This document shows positions 33,173 to 41,697 of a stretch of 64,000 nucleotides of DNA, piece after piece. This DNA is from DATARH01 sp036268075 (GTDB taxonomy: Bacteria; Pseudomonadota; Alphaproteobacteria; ATCC43930; CGMCC-115725). Under the pieces are notes generated by a model. The model was not told the DNA's origin. It worked only from the letters and a program-made list of their open reading frames with translations, and did no database searches. Location of the stretch: positions 6,997 through 70,996 of the forward strand of contig DATAUV010000052.1 in the NCBI GenBank assembly GCA_036268075.1, written 5' to 3'. Position 1 is the first letter of the stretch. Every line of letters begins with the position of its first letter. The translations under genes were made by a program, and so were the position numbers.

Positions 33173-35593
33173 GTGGGGGGCGTTTTGCATTCGACGCGGG
33201 GAACTCTCCGTTGGCTGGCGATTTGTGCCGCGATCGTTTCCGCGGCCGCATGGATATTGCCTGTGGCCGCCCAGACCGCACGCCGGCCGGCCTCCGCGCC
33301 GCCCGCGAGAGAGGCCTCGGCCCCGGCCGCGCCGCGGGGCACGGTGGCCGACATCAGGGTCGAGGGCACCCAGCGGATCGAGAAAGAGACCGTCCTTTCC
33401 TACCTGCTGCTCCAAAAGGGTGACCCGTGGGACCCTGAGCGGGTCGACAAATCGCTGAAGGCGCTGTTCGCGACCGGTCTCTTCGCCGACGTCAAGCTCG
33501 ACCGCGAAGGCAATTCGCTGGTCGTCAGGGTGGTCGAGAACCCGATCATCAACCGCATCGCGTTTGAAGGAAATTCAAAGCTTTCCGACAAGGACCTCAA
33601 CGGCGAAATCCAGCTCCGCCCCCGCGTCGTCTATACCCGGACCCGGGTGCAGAACGATGTGACCCGGATACTCGACCTCTATCGCCGTCACGCGCATTTC
33701 GCGGCGACCGTCGAGCCCAAGGTCATCCAACTGTCGGAAAATCGCGTCGACCTCGTGTTCGAGATCAACGAGGGGCCGTCGACGGGGGTGCGCTCGATCA
33801 ACTTCGTCGGCAACCGGAATTTCAGCGACGGCACGCTGCGCGGCGTCGTCGACACCAAGGAAAGCCGCTGGTACCGGTTCTTCTCGAACTCCGATACCTA
33901 CGACCCCGACCGGCTGACCTATGACCGCGAGCTGCTGCGCAAATACTATCTGTCGCAGGGCTATGCCGATTTCCGCGTCGCCTCGGCGGTCGCCGAGATG
34001 ACGCCCGACCGCGACGGGTTCATCGTCACCTTCACGGTCGACGAGGGACCGCGCTACAAATTCGGCAAGATCGACCTCAACATCAAGCTGAAGAACCTGA
34101 CCCGCGAGGACGTGCTGCCGTTTCTCACCGTGCAGCCGGGCGACTGGTACGACGCCGACGCGGTCGAGCACTCGATCTCGGTGATCACCGACGCGATGGG
34201 CAATCGCGGTTACGCCTTTGTCGAAGTCAAGCCGGAGATCACCCGCAACCGCGACCAGCACACGATCGACATCGCCTTCGACGTGCAGGAAGGCCCGCAG
34301 GTCTATGTCGAGCGGATCGATGTCACCGGCAACGTCCGCACGCTCGACAAGGTGATCCGGCGCGAGATGCGGCTCGTCGAGGGTGACGCGTTCAACACCG
34401 ACAAGATGAAGCGGTCTAAGGACCGCATCAAAAATCTGGGCTTCTTCAAGAAGGTCGAGGTCAACAACAAGTCGGGCTCGGCGCCCGACCGTACCGTCGT
34501 CGCGGTCGCGGTCGAGGAGCAGTCGACCGGGCAGTTGTCGTTCGGCCTCGGCTTCTCGTCGAGCGACGGTCCGTTGATCGACGCCTCCATCGGCGAAAAG
34601 AACTTCCTCGGCCGCGGCGACGATTTCCGCATCGGCAGCACGCTGTCGTTCCGGTCGCAGCAAGTCGACCTGAGCTTCACCGACCCTTATTTCCTCGACA
34701 AGCCGGTTGCCGCCGGCTGGGATCTCTTTGAGGTCAAGACCAGCCCGACGACGAACTTCTTCTCGGGCATCGCGCCGGCGTACCAGCAGTTCTCGTATGG
34801 CGGCTCGGTGCGGATGGGCTACCAGATCTCGGAAAACCTGCGCCAGACCCTGAAATACACGGCGCGGTCGGACGACATCACCGATATCCAGAGCGACGCG
34901 TCGCTGTTTATCGCGCTGCAGCAGGGCACGCACCTCACATCGTCGGTCGGCCAGGTGCTGTTGTATGACCGCCGCGACAATCGGATCGACCCGACAGGCG
35001 GGTGGTTCGTGTCGGAAGGCAACGATTTCGCCGGCGTCGGCTTTGGCGTCGACTACGTGCGCACCAAGGTCAGCGGCGGCTACTACTACTCGGTATGGCC
35101 GGAATGGGTGCTGAGCGTGACCGGCGAAGCGGGCGATATTTTCGGCTGGGGCGGCAACCCGGTCCTGCTGCAGGATCGCTACTTCGTGGGCGGCGACAAT
35201 CTCCGCGGCTTTGCGCCGGCGGGTATCGGGCCGCGCGACACCGTCTCCAACGACTCCCTGGGCGGCAATAAATATTGGCTCGGTTCGGTGACGCTCGGCG
35301 TTCCGCTCGGACTGCCCAAGGAACTGGGTATTACCGGCCGCGTATTCAGCGATTTCGGCACCCTCTGGGGCAATGACCAAAAGAATATCACCTTGACGCC
35401 TGCCCAGCTGGCGACGACGGCTGGCGTCCAGCCGTCGGTCTTCGACAGCGCCGCGATCCGCGCGAGCGTCGGCATCGGCTTCTCATGGGCGTCGCCCGTC
35501 GGTCCGATCCGGCTTGACTTGGCCACGCCGATCAAGAGGGAAAGCGTCGACCAGACACAATTTTTCCGGATTAGCTTCGGCACGAGGTTCTGA
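33173..35593 (+). CDS. bamA: Outer membrane assembly factor BamA
   Basis: The 806-residue protein has a signal peptide (hydrophobic core about residues 15-32, likely cleaved after VAAQ). A short Ala/Pro-rich linker, five POTRA domains between roughly residues 58 and 430, and a C-terminal 16-stranded barrel follow. The barrel contains the family hallmark NLRGF and ends in phenylalanine, as expected for Bam recognition. It inserts barrel proteins into the outer membrane. The preceding gene is rseP; skp follows with a one-base overlap. Confidence 0.97.
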   Translation: MGGVLHSTRGTLRWLAICAAIVSAAAWILPVAAQTARRPASAPPAREASAPAAPRGTVADIRVEGTQRIEKETVLSYLLLQKGDPWDPERVDKSLKALFATGLFADVKLDREGNSLVVRVVENPIINRIAFEGNSKLSDKDLNGEIQLRPRVVYTRTRVQNDVTRILDLYRRHAHFAATVEPKVIQLSENRVDLVFEINEGPSTGVRSINFVGNRNFSDGTLRGVVDTKESRWYRFFSNSDTYDPDRLTYDRELLRKYYLSQGYADFRVASAVAEMTPDRDGFIVTFTVDEGPRYKFGKIDLNIKLKNLTREDVLPFLTVQPGDWYDADAVEHSISVITDAMGNRGYAFVEVKPEITRNRDQHTIDIAFDVQEGPQVYVERIDVTGNVRTLDKVIRREMRLVEGDAFNTDKMKRSKDRIKNLGFFKKVEVNNKSGSAPDRTVVAVAVEEQSTGQLSFGLGFSSSDGPLIDASIGEKNFLGRGDDFRIGSTLSFRSQQVDLSFTDPYFLDKPVAAGWDLFEVKTSPTTNFFSGIAPAYQQFSYGGSVRMGYQISENLRQTLKYTARSDDITDIQSDASLFIALQQGTHLTSSVGQVLLYDRRDNRIDPTGGWFVSEGNDFAGVGFGVDYVRTKVSGGYYYSVWPEWVLSVTGEAGDIFGWGGNPVLLQDRYFVGGDNLRGFAPAGIGPRDTVSNDSLGGNKYWLGSVTLGVPLGLPKELGITGRVFSDFGTLWGNDQKNITLTPAQLATTAGVQPSVFDSAAIRASVGIGFSWASPVGPIRLDLATPIKRESVDQTQFFRISFGTRF

Positions 35594-36249
35594 TGTTGGC
35601 ATTTCGCATCGGGGTATTCCCGCTGGCGAGCCTGTTTTTGTTTTCGATCGCTACCGCCCAGGCGCAGCAGCCCGCGCCCGCGCAGCCGACGCCGCCCGCG
35701 GCCGCGGCCACGCCCTCGCCGCAGCTGACGATCGTCGTCGTCGACGTGCAAAAGCTGCTGCAGGAATCCAAGGCGGCCAAGATGGTGCGCCAGCAGATCG
35801 AGGGCAAACGCGCCGAATACGCGAAGGAGATCTCGCACCAGGAAGACGAGCTGCGCAAGGAGCGCGACGCGCTGCAGCGCCAGCAGCCGAATTTGTCTCA
35901 GGAGGCGCTCAACACGAAGGGGCGCGAGTTCCAGCAAAAGGTCAACGACCTCGACCGGACCGTGCAGGCGAAACGTCAAGCGCTGGAAAAGTCGAATGCC
36001 GACGCGCTCCAGAAGATCCAGGAATCGATGGTCAAGATCATCACCGCGATCGCCAAGGACCGTAAAGCCAATCTGGTTCTGCAGCGCTCCGAACTGGTGC
36101 TGTTCGATCAGCAGTTCGACATCACCGACCAGGTTCTGCAAAAGCTCGACGAGGAATTGCCGACCCTCAACGTGGCCTTTGTCGAGCCGGCGCCGGTCGC
36201 GCCGACTCCCGCTCCGGCAGCGCCGGCTAAGCCTGCCAGGAGGAAGTAG
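35593..36249 (+). CDS. skp: OmpH/Skp-family periplasmic chaperone
   Basis: The 218-residue protein has a signal peptide (LASLFLFSIATAQA) and a proline/alanine linker. The OmpH core begins TIVVVDVQKLLQESKAAKMV, followed by long coiled-coil tentacles rich in Lys, Glu and Gln. A proline/alanine tail of about 25 residues ends in PARRK. Skp trimers hold unfolded outer-membrane proteins on their way to BamA. Its ATG overlaps the bamA stop (TGATG). Confidence 0.93.
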   Translation: MLAFRIGVFPLASLFLFSIATAQAQQPAPAQPTPPAAAATPSPQLTIVVVDVQKLLQESKAAKMVRQQIEGKRAEYAKEISHQEDELRKERDALQRQQPNLSQEALNTKGREFQQKVNDLDRTVQAKRQALEKSNADALQKIQESMVKIITAIAKDRKANLVLQRSELVLFDQQFDITDQVLQKLDEELPTLNVAFVEPAPVAPTPAPAAPAKPARRK

Positions 36250-36293
36250 GCGGGGGCGGGGCGGGCGCGGCCCGGCCCCGTGGCGTCCGGCGG

Positions 36294-37319
36294 ATGGCCG
36301 ACCCTCGTTTCTTTGACCGCGCCGGGCCGTTCTCGCTGTCGGCCCTGGCGGCGCTGAGTGGGGCAACCCTCGTCGACGACGCTGCCGGCGAGCGGGTGAT
36401 GGTCGATGTCGCGCCGCTCGAGACCGCCGAGCCCGACGAGGTCACCTTTCTCGACAACCGCAAATACCTCGGCGAGTTCGTACGGTCGCGGGCCGGCGCG
36501 GTGTTCGTCGCAAAGGATTTGGCCGGGCGCGCGCCGGCGGGGATGACGGCGCTGGTCGCCGACAATCCTTACAAGGCTTATGCGCTGGCGGCGCAGGCGT
36601 TCTATCCTGACCCTGAGGTGCGGGCGAGGGTGGCCGCGACGGCCAGCATCCATCCCGCCGCGCTCGTGCCGGCCGATTGCGAGATCGGCGACAATGTCGT
36701 GATCGAGGCCGGGGCCAAGCTCGGATCGCGCTGCCGAATCGGTCCGAATACGGTCGTCGGCGGGGCGGTCGAACTCGGCGACGATTGCCGCATCGCCGCG
36801 AACGTGACGTTGAGCCATTGCGTGATCGGCGCCCGCGTCGTGCTCCATCCCGGCGTGCGCATCGGTCAGCCCGGTTTCGGTTTTGCGCCGGACCCGGTGC
36901 GGCCGGTCAAGATCCCGCAGCTTGGGCGTGTCATGATCGGCGACGACGTCGATATCGGGGCGAACACGACGGTCGATCGGGGCTCCGGACACGACACCGT
37001 GATCGGACCCGGCACGATGATCGATAATCTTGTTCAGATCGGCCACAATGTGCGGATCGGACGCGGTTGCGTGCTGGTGTCCCAGGTCGGCATTTCGGGC
37101 AGCACCACGGTCGGCGACTATGTGATGATCGCCGGCCAGGCGGGGTTGGTCGGCCATCTGAACATCGGCGCCGGGGCCCGCATCGCGGCGCAAACCGGCG
37201 TCGCCCGCGATGTCGCGGCCGGTGAAACCGTGGGCGGCTCGCCCGCCGTGCCGATGACCGAGTGGCTGCGGACGCATGCGATGTTGCGGCGGATGGCGCA
37301 GAAGAAGGATAGAGGATGA
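36294..37319 (+). CDS. lpxD: UDP-3-O-acylglucosamine N-acyltransferase
   Basis: The 341-residue protein has an N-terminal uridine-binding domain (DEVTFLDNRKYL) followed by a left-handed beta-helix of hexapeptide repeats from about residue 105. The catalytic histidine region is DNLVQIGHNVRIG. It adds the N-linked acyl chain in lipid A synthesis. It overlaps fabZ by four bases (ATGA). Confidence 0.97.
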   Translation: MADPRFFDRAGPFSLSALAALSGATLVDDAAGERVMVDVAPLETAEPDEVTFLDNRKYLGEFVRSRAGAVFVAKDLAGRAPAGMTALVADNPYKAYALAAQAFYPDPEVRARVAATASIHPAALVPADCEIGDNVVIEAGAKLGSRCRIGPNTVVGGAVELGDDCRIAANVTLSHCVIGARVVLHPGVRIGQPGFGFAPDPVRPVKIPQLGRVMIGDDVDIGANTTVDRGSGHDTVIGPGTMIDNLVQIGHNVRIGRGCVLVSQVGISGSTTVGDYVMIAGQAGLVGHLNIGAGARIAAQTGVARDVAAGETVGGSPAVPMTEWLRTHAMLRRMAQKKDRG

Positions 37320-37786
37320 CCGATCAGGATACTGTCGCCACATCGGGCGTCGAGATCGGCATCGAGCGGGTTTTGGAGATGATCCCGCATCGCGACCCGT
37401 TCCTGATGATCGACAAGGTCGTCGACACGGTCGCGAATGAGCGCGCGACGGGGATCAAAGAGGTCAGGGCCGACGAATATTACTTCAAGGGCCATTTTCC
37501 GTCGCGGCCGGTGATGCCGGGCGTGTTGATCGTCGAGGCGATGGCGCAGACCGCGGCGGTGCTGGTGGTGCATACGCTGGGGCGCGAGGCGGAGGGCAAG
37601 CTCGTGTACTTCATGAGCATCGACGAGGCCCGGTTTCGCCGACCGGTGGTCCCCGGAAACCGCCTGTTGATCCACGTGTCCAAGCAGCGCAACCGCCGCA
37701 ACGTCTGGCGTTTCGAGGGCCGCGCCGAGGTCGACGGCCATCTCGTCGCCGAGGCCGTGTTCGCCGCGATGATCCTCGACGAGTAG
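37316..37786 (+). CDS. fabZ: 3-hydroxyacyl-ACP dehydratase FabZ
   Basis: The 156-residue hot-dog-fold dehydratase has MIPHRDPFLMIDKV with its catalytic histidine. The motif KGHFPSRPVMPGVLIVEAMAQ follows. It competes with LpxA and LpxD for 3-hydroxyacyl-ACP, and the genes are interleaved here as in most Gram-negatives. Start overlaps lpxD; lpxA follows after 11 bases. Confidence 0.98.
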   Translation: MTDQDTVATSGVEIGIERVLEMIPHRDPFLMIDKVVDTVANERATGIKEVRADEYYFKGHFPSRPVMPGVLIVEAMAQTAAVLVVHTLGREAEGKLVYFMSIDEARFRRPVVPGNRLLIHVSKQRNRRNVWRFEGRAEVDGHLVAEAVFAAMILDE

Positions 37787-37797
37787 GGTTGGCGCGC

Positions 37798-38598
37798 ATG
37801 GCCTTGATCCATCCCACCGCTGTCGTCGCGCCGGGTGCCCGCATCGCCGACGACGTCGAGATCGGCCCCTATTGCGTGATCGGCGATCAGGTGACGCTCG
37901 CGGCCGAAGTCAGCCTCAAATCGCATGTCGTGATCGACGGACGGACGACGATCGGCGAGCGCACGCGCATCTTTCCGTTCGCCTCGATCGGCTTTGAGAC
38001 GCAGGATTTGAAGTACAAGGGCGAGCCGTCCTCACTCGAGATCGGCCACGACAACACGATCCGCGAGCATGTCACGATCAATCCCGGCACCGAGGGCGGC
38101 GGAATGGTCACGCGGGTCGGCAACCACTGCCTCTTGATGGTCGGCGCGCATGTCGCGCATGACTGCCAGATCGGCGACCACGTGATCCTGGTCAACAACG
38201 CGACGCTCGGCGGGCATGTGGTGATGGAGGAGCATTCGATCCTCGGCGGGCTCTCGGCGGTGCACCAATTCGTGCGGATCGGCCGGCACGCGATGATCGG
38301 CGGCATGTCGGGCGTCGAGCGCGACGTGATCCCCTATGGCCTCGTAATGGGCGACCGGGCCCGGCTCAGCGGGCTCAACATCATCGGCATGCAGCGCCGC
38401 GGGTTCAGCCGCGACGACATCCAGGCGCTGCGCAGCGCCTATAACTGCCTGTTCGGCGATGACGGCACGCTGGCCGAGCGGGTCGATGTCGTCGCAGAGC
38501 GGTTTGGCGGGTCGGCGCCGGTCGATGACCTCGTGGCCTTTATCCGGGCGGATTCGAGCCGCGCCATCTGCCAACCTAAAGGGGCGAATGGCGGATAG
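37798..38598 (+). CDS. lpxA: UDP-N-acetylglucosamine acyltransferase
   Basis: The 266-residue left-handed beta-helix enzyme starts MALIHPTAVVAPGARIADDV and holds the catalytic histidine segment HVAHDCQIGDHVILVNN. The MQRRGFSRDDIQALRSAY segment is the LpxA C-terminal signature. It performs the first step of lipid A synthesis. A TTG nine bases upstream is a possible alternative start. It overlaps lpxI by 11 bases. Confidence 0.97.
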   Translation: MALIHPTAVVAPGARIADDVEIGPYCVIGDQVTLAAEVSLKSHVVIDGRTTIGERTRIFPFASIGFETQDLKYKGEPSSLEIGHDNTIREHVTINPGTEGGGMVTRVGNHCLLMVGAHVAHDCQIGDHVILVNNATLGGHVVMEEHSILGGLSAVHQFVRIGRHAMIGGMSGVERDVIPYGLVMGDRARLSGLNIIGMQRRGFSRDDIQALRSAYNCLFGDDGTLAERVDVVAERFGGSAPVDDLVAFIRADSSRAICQPKGANGG

Positions 38599-39472
38599 CC
38601 GTGGCACGCCCCCAGGCACGCCCCTGGCCACGCCCCTGGGCACGCCCCCCGGCGCGCCCCAGGCCACCCTCGGCATCGTCGCCGGCAATGGCGGGCTGCC
38701 GCGCCGCCTGATCGAGAATTGCCGCGCCGCCGGCCGCCCGATTTTTGTGCTCGCGCTCGACGGCGAGGCCGACCCCGCGATGCTGGCCGGGGTGCCGCAT
38801 GCCTGGTGCCGCATCGGCGCCGCGGCCACCGGCATCGACCTGCTGCACGCCAACGGGGTCGGCGATCTGGTGCTGGCCGGCGGGGTCAAGCGGCCCTCGG
38901 TCGCCTCGATCCGGCCGGATTGGCGCGCGGCCAAGTTTTTCGCCCGGATCGGGTTGCGCGCGCTCGGCGATGACGGGCTCCTCTCGGCCGTCATCAAGGA
39001 GTTGGAGCACGAAGGTTTTACCGTGATCGACGCGGCGCGGCTGCTCGATGACGGCGCGGTGATGCCCGAAGGGCCGCTCGGCGCGCTGGGGCCGGACCCG
39101 GTCGCGCGCGCCGACATCGAGCACGGGTTGCGGGTCGCCCGCGCGCTCGGTGCGCTCGACATCGGCCAGTCGGTCGTCGTGCAGCAGGGGATGGTGCTGG
39201 GGGTCGAGGCGATCGAGGGCACCGACGCATTGCTGCGCCGTTGCGGTGCGTTGCGGCGCGAGGGGCCGGGCGGGGTGCTGGTCAAGGTCGAGAAGCCCGG
39301 CCAGGAGCGCCGCGCCGACCGCCCGGTGATCGGGCCGCAAACCGTCGCCGTCGCCGCCGAAGCGGGGCTGCGCGGCATCGCCGCCGAGGCCGGCGCGGTG
39401 CTGATCCTCGATCGCGCCGCGGTAGCGCGCACGGCCGACGCGGCGGCGCTGTTCGTGGTCGGGATAAAATAG
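38588..39472 (+). CDS. lpxI: UDP-2,3-diacylglucosamine pyrophosphatase LpxI
   Basis: The 294-residue protein is the DUF1009 enzyme that replaces LpxH in alphaproteobacteria. The family blocks LGIVAGNGGLPRRLIENC, LALDGEAD, LVLAGGVKRPS and GQSVVVQQGMVLGVEAIEGTDALLRRC are present. It cleaves UDP-diacylglucosamine to lipid X. The first 20 or so residues are a Thr/Pro/Gly low-complexity run (GTPPGTPLATPLGTPPG) encoded by an imperfect tandem repeat at 38603-38655, which is atypical for the family. Overlaps lpxA; lpxB follows after 12 bases. Confidence 0.95.
   Translation: MADSRGTPPGTPLATPLGTPPGAPQATLGIVAGNGGLPRRLIENCRAAGRPIFVLALDGEADPAMLAGVPHAWCRIGAAATGIDLLHANGVGDLVLAGGVKRPSVASIRPDWRAAKFFARIGLRALGDDGLLSAVIKELEHEGFTVIDAARLLDDGAVMPEGPLGALGPDPVARADIEHGLRVARALGALDIGQSVVVQQGMVLGVEAIEGTDALLRRCGALRREGPGGVLVKVEKPGQERRADRPVIGPQTVAVAAEAGLRGIAAEAGAVLILDRAAVARTADAAALFVVGIK
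38603..38655 (+). repeat. Tandem GC-rich repeat in the lpxI 5' end
   Basis: About four imperfect units of the form CACGCCCCTGG encode alternating Thr-Pro-Gly/Leu. They lie in the first twenty codons of lpxI, before the conserved domain. Confidence 0.8.
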
Positions 39473-39484
39473 GCTGTTGATCCC

Positions 39485-40672
39485 ATGACGGCCACGCCGC
39501 CGGAGCACGAGCCCTTCATCTTCATCATTACCGGCGAGCCTTCGGGCGACGCGATCGGCGGGGCGCTGATCGGGGCGCTCAAGGAGCGCACCGGCGGCCG
39601 GGTGCGCGTCGCCGGGATCGGCGGCGAGCGGATGGCGGAAGAGGGGTTGCGGAGCCTCGTGCCGCTCGCCGACCTCGCGGTCGCGGGGGTCGCGGAGGTA
39701 TTGCCGCGCGCGCCGCTGATCCTGCGTCATGTGCGCGAGACCGTGGCGGCGATCCAGGCCGCACGGCCCGACGCGGTGGTTACGATCGACAGCTCGGGCT
39801 TTACCTGGCGCATCGCGCACCGGCTGCGCAACGCCGGCGAGACTTTGCCGCTGATCCACTATGTCGCGCCGATGGTGTGGGCGTGGCGCGCGAACCGGGC
39901 GCGGCGGGTCGCGCGGTGGTACGACCATCTGCTGACCCTGTTGCCGTTCGAGCCCCCTTATTTCGAGCGCGAGGGGCTGCGGAGCACGTGCGTCGGACAC
40001 CCAATCGTCGACAGCAAGGCCGGGGCGGGGGATGGCGCGCGATTCCGGGCCGCGCACGGGATCGCGGGCGATACGCTGGTGCTGAGCATATTGCCGGGGA
40101 GCCGCGCTGGCGAGGTGCGGCGGCTGATCCCGGTGTTTGGCGCCGCGCTGCGGTTGCTGGAGGGGATGGTCGGGCCGTTCCGGGTCGTGGTGCCGACGGT
40201 CGAGAACGTGGCCGTCGCGGTCGAGGCGGGGATACGCGGGTGGCCCGGCGACCCGATCGTCGTGCGCGGGACCGAGGCGAAATACGACGGGTTCGCCGCG
40301 AGTCGGGCGGCGCTGGCGGCGTCGGGCTCGGTAGCGCTGGAACTGGCGATGGCGCGGGTGCCGATGGCGGTGGCCTATCGCCTGACGCCGGCGACCGAGT
40401 TCCTGCTCGCCCGCGTGTTGCGGGTGCGGCAGGTCAACCTGATCAATTTGATGCTTGACCGCTCGCTGGTGCCCGAGCTGGTCCGGTATGACTGCACCCC
40501 GGCAAAGCTGGCCGCGGCGGTCGCCACCCTCATCCGGGACGAAGCGGTTCGCGCCGCGCATGTCGGCGGCTATGATGAGGCGATGCGGCGGCTCGGGGCG
40601 GGCGGCGTCTCGCCGAGCCTCAAGGCCGCCGACAAGATTCTTTCGATCGTCGCCGCCCGGCGACAGACATAG
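39485..40672 (+). CDS. lpxB: Lipid A disaccharide synthase
   Basis: The 395-residue GT19 glycosyltransferase begins with FIFIITGEPSGDAIGGALI and has the conserved IHYVAPMVWAWRANRARR. The C-terminal donor-site blocks LPGSRAGEVRRL and ASGSVALELAMARVPMAVAYR follow. It joins lipid X to UDP-diacylglucosamine. It closes the lpxD-fabZ-lpxA-lpxI-lpxB run. Confidence 0.97.
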   Translation: MTATPPEHEPFIFIITGEPSGDAIGGALIGALKERTGGRVRVAGIGGERMAEEGLRSLVPLADLAVAGVAEVLPRAPLILRHVRETVAAIQAARPDAVVTIDSSGFTWRIAHRLRNAGETLPLIHYVAPMVWAWRANRARRVARWYDHLLTLLPFEPPYFEREGLRSTCVGHPIVDSKAGAGDGARFRAAHGIAGDTLVLSILPGSRAGEVRRLIPVFGAALRLLEGMVGPFRVVVPTVENVAVAVEAGIRGWPGDPIVVRGTEAKYDGFAASRAALAASGSVALELAMARVPMAVAYRLTPATEFLLARVLRVRQVNLINLMLDRSLVPELVRYDCTPAKLAAAVATLIRDEAVRAAHVGGYDEAMRRLGAGGVSPSLKAADKILSIVAARRQT

Positions 40673-40682
40673 GAGCAGCCCC

Positions 40683-41087
40683 ATGCCCGATACCGATAAA
40701 TACCGCTTTCTGCACACGATGCTGCGGGTCAAGGACCTGGAAAAGTCGCTCGCCTTCTACACCGGCGAATTGGGGATGAACCTGATCCGCAAGCGCGACT
40801 ACCCGACCGGCAAGTTCACGCTGGCCTTTGTCGGCTATGGCGACGAGGAGAGCAGCACGGTGGTCGAGCTGACCCATAATTGGGACCAGGCCGAGCCCTA
40901 CGCACTGGGCAGCGCCTTTGGTCATCTGGCAATCGGCGTGCCCGATGTCTACGCGACCTGCGACCGGCTCGCCAAGGCCGGGGTGAAGATACCGCGCCCG
41001 GCGGGGCCGATGGCCCATGGCGGCTCGGTCATCGCCTTTATCGAGGACCCGGACGGCTATAAGATCGAGCTGATCGAACGCAAATAG
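40683..41087 (+). CDS. gloA: Lactoylglutathione lyase (glyoxalase I)
   Basis: The 134-residue VOC enzyme opens FLHTMLRVKDLEKSLAFYT, where His11 is the first metal ligand, followed by VELTHNWD (Glu ligand), FGHLAIGV (His) and DPDGYKIELIE (Glu). The complete set of four ligands and glutathione-site spacing match GloA, which detoxifies methylglyoxal. It begins ten bases after the lpxB stop and is probably the last gene of that operon. Confidence 0.95.
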   Translation: MPDTDKYRFLHTMLRVKDLEKSLAFYTGELGMNLIRKRDYPTGKFTLAFVGYGDEESSTVVELTHNWDQAEPYALGSAFGHLAIGVPDVYATCDRLAKAGVKIPRPAGPMAHGGSVIAFIEDPDGYKIELIERK

Positions 41088-41099
41088 CACCGCCTTTCG

Positions 41100-41140
41100 A
41101 ACGCCGAACGCTGCCGCAGAACGCGGCGGCGTCCGGCGTT
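41100..41140. terminator. Large hairpin downstream of gloA
   Basis: AACGCCGAACGCTGCCGC pairs with GCGGCGGCGTCCGGCGTT across AGAAC with two mismatches. It begins 13 bases after the gloA stop. There is no T tract, so termination would be weak or Rho-assisted; it could also be a repeat element. Confidence 0.5.
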
Positions 41141-41255
41141 GCGATTCTGGTGAATGGCAGCATCCCGTTTTCGACGTTGACGTTGGTCGATACCGTCGCC
41201 AGCTAAATGGACGATCGCGATGCGATCGAACCGTCACCAGACGAGGTGCATCTCC

Positions 41256-41651
41256 ATGCGTCGTTTAATGAGCGCGGCCGCGTTTGCCGCCGCGCTGGCG
41301 GTCGCTGGCCCGGTGTGGGCGCAGTCGTCCGAGCAGCTAAATCAGCAGGAGTTGTCGAACATGGCCGGCGCGCCCGCCGCCCAGCCGGTCGCGCCCCAGG
41401 CCTATGCACAGCCGGGCTACGCACAGCCGGCCTATCCGCCCCAGGCGTACGGGGCGCCGGCTTATCCCTACCCGTATCCATACCCCTATCCGTACCCGTA
41501 TCCCGCTTACGGCTATGCCCCGTATGCTTACGGCTACCCGGCGGGTGGGGTCGGATTTGTCTTCGGTGGGGGAGGGTGCTGCTGGGGCCACGGTGGCGGG
41601 CATGGCCACGGTGGCGGGCATGGCGGCGGTGGCGGGCACGGGCACCACTGA
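41256..41651 (+). CDS. Secreted low-complexity Pro/Tyr and His/Gly-rich protein
   Basis: This 131-residue protein is not recognisable as a known family. A signal peptide (MRRLMSAAAFAAALAVAGPVWA) is clear. A Gln/Asn stretch, then Ala/Gln/Tyr/Pro repeats (AYAQPGYAQPAYPPQAYG), a run of alternating Pro-Tyr (about residues 72-83) and a glycine loop with two adjacent cysteines (GGCCWG) follow. A tail of alternating Gly and His (HGGGHGHGGGHGG) ends it. The composition suggests a metal-binding or cell-surface polymer-like protein. A start at 41220 would add 12 residues before the signal peptide. It faces gltA across a perfect hairpin. Confidence 0.72.
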   Translation: MRRLMSAAAFAAALAVAGPVWAQSSEQLNQQELSNMAGAPAAQPVAPQAYAQPGYAQPAYPPQAYGAPAYPYPYPYPYPYPYPAYGYAPYAYGYPAGGVGFVFGGGGCCWGHGGGHGHGGGHGGGGGHGHH

Positions 41652-41660
41652 CCCGTTCCG

Positions 41661-41696
41661 AGCTGGTCGCCCCCGCCTCGGCGGGGGCGACCAGCT
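41661..41696. terminator. Perfect 16-bp hairpin between convergent genes
   Basis: AGCTGGTCGCCCCCGC and its exact inverse flank a CTCG loop. The hairpin lies ten bases after the secreted-protein stop and ends two bases before the gltA stop on the other strand. It lacks T tracts but is placed as a bidirectional terminator. Confidence 0.7.
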
Positions 41697-41697
41697 G

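Noticed and set aside
33173..35593. Possible extra or missing POTRA domain in BamA
   Set aside because: Length of 806 residues and spacing fit the normal five POTRA domains plus barrel.
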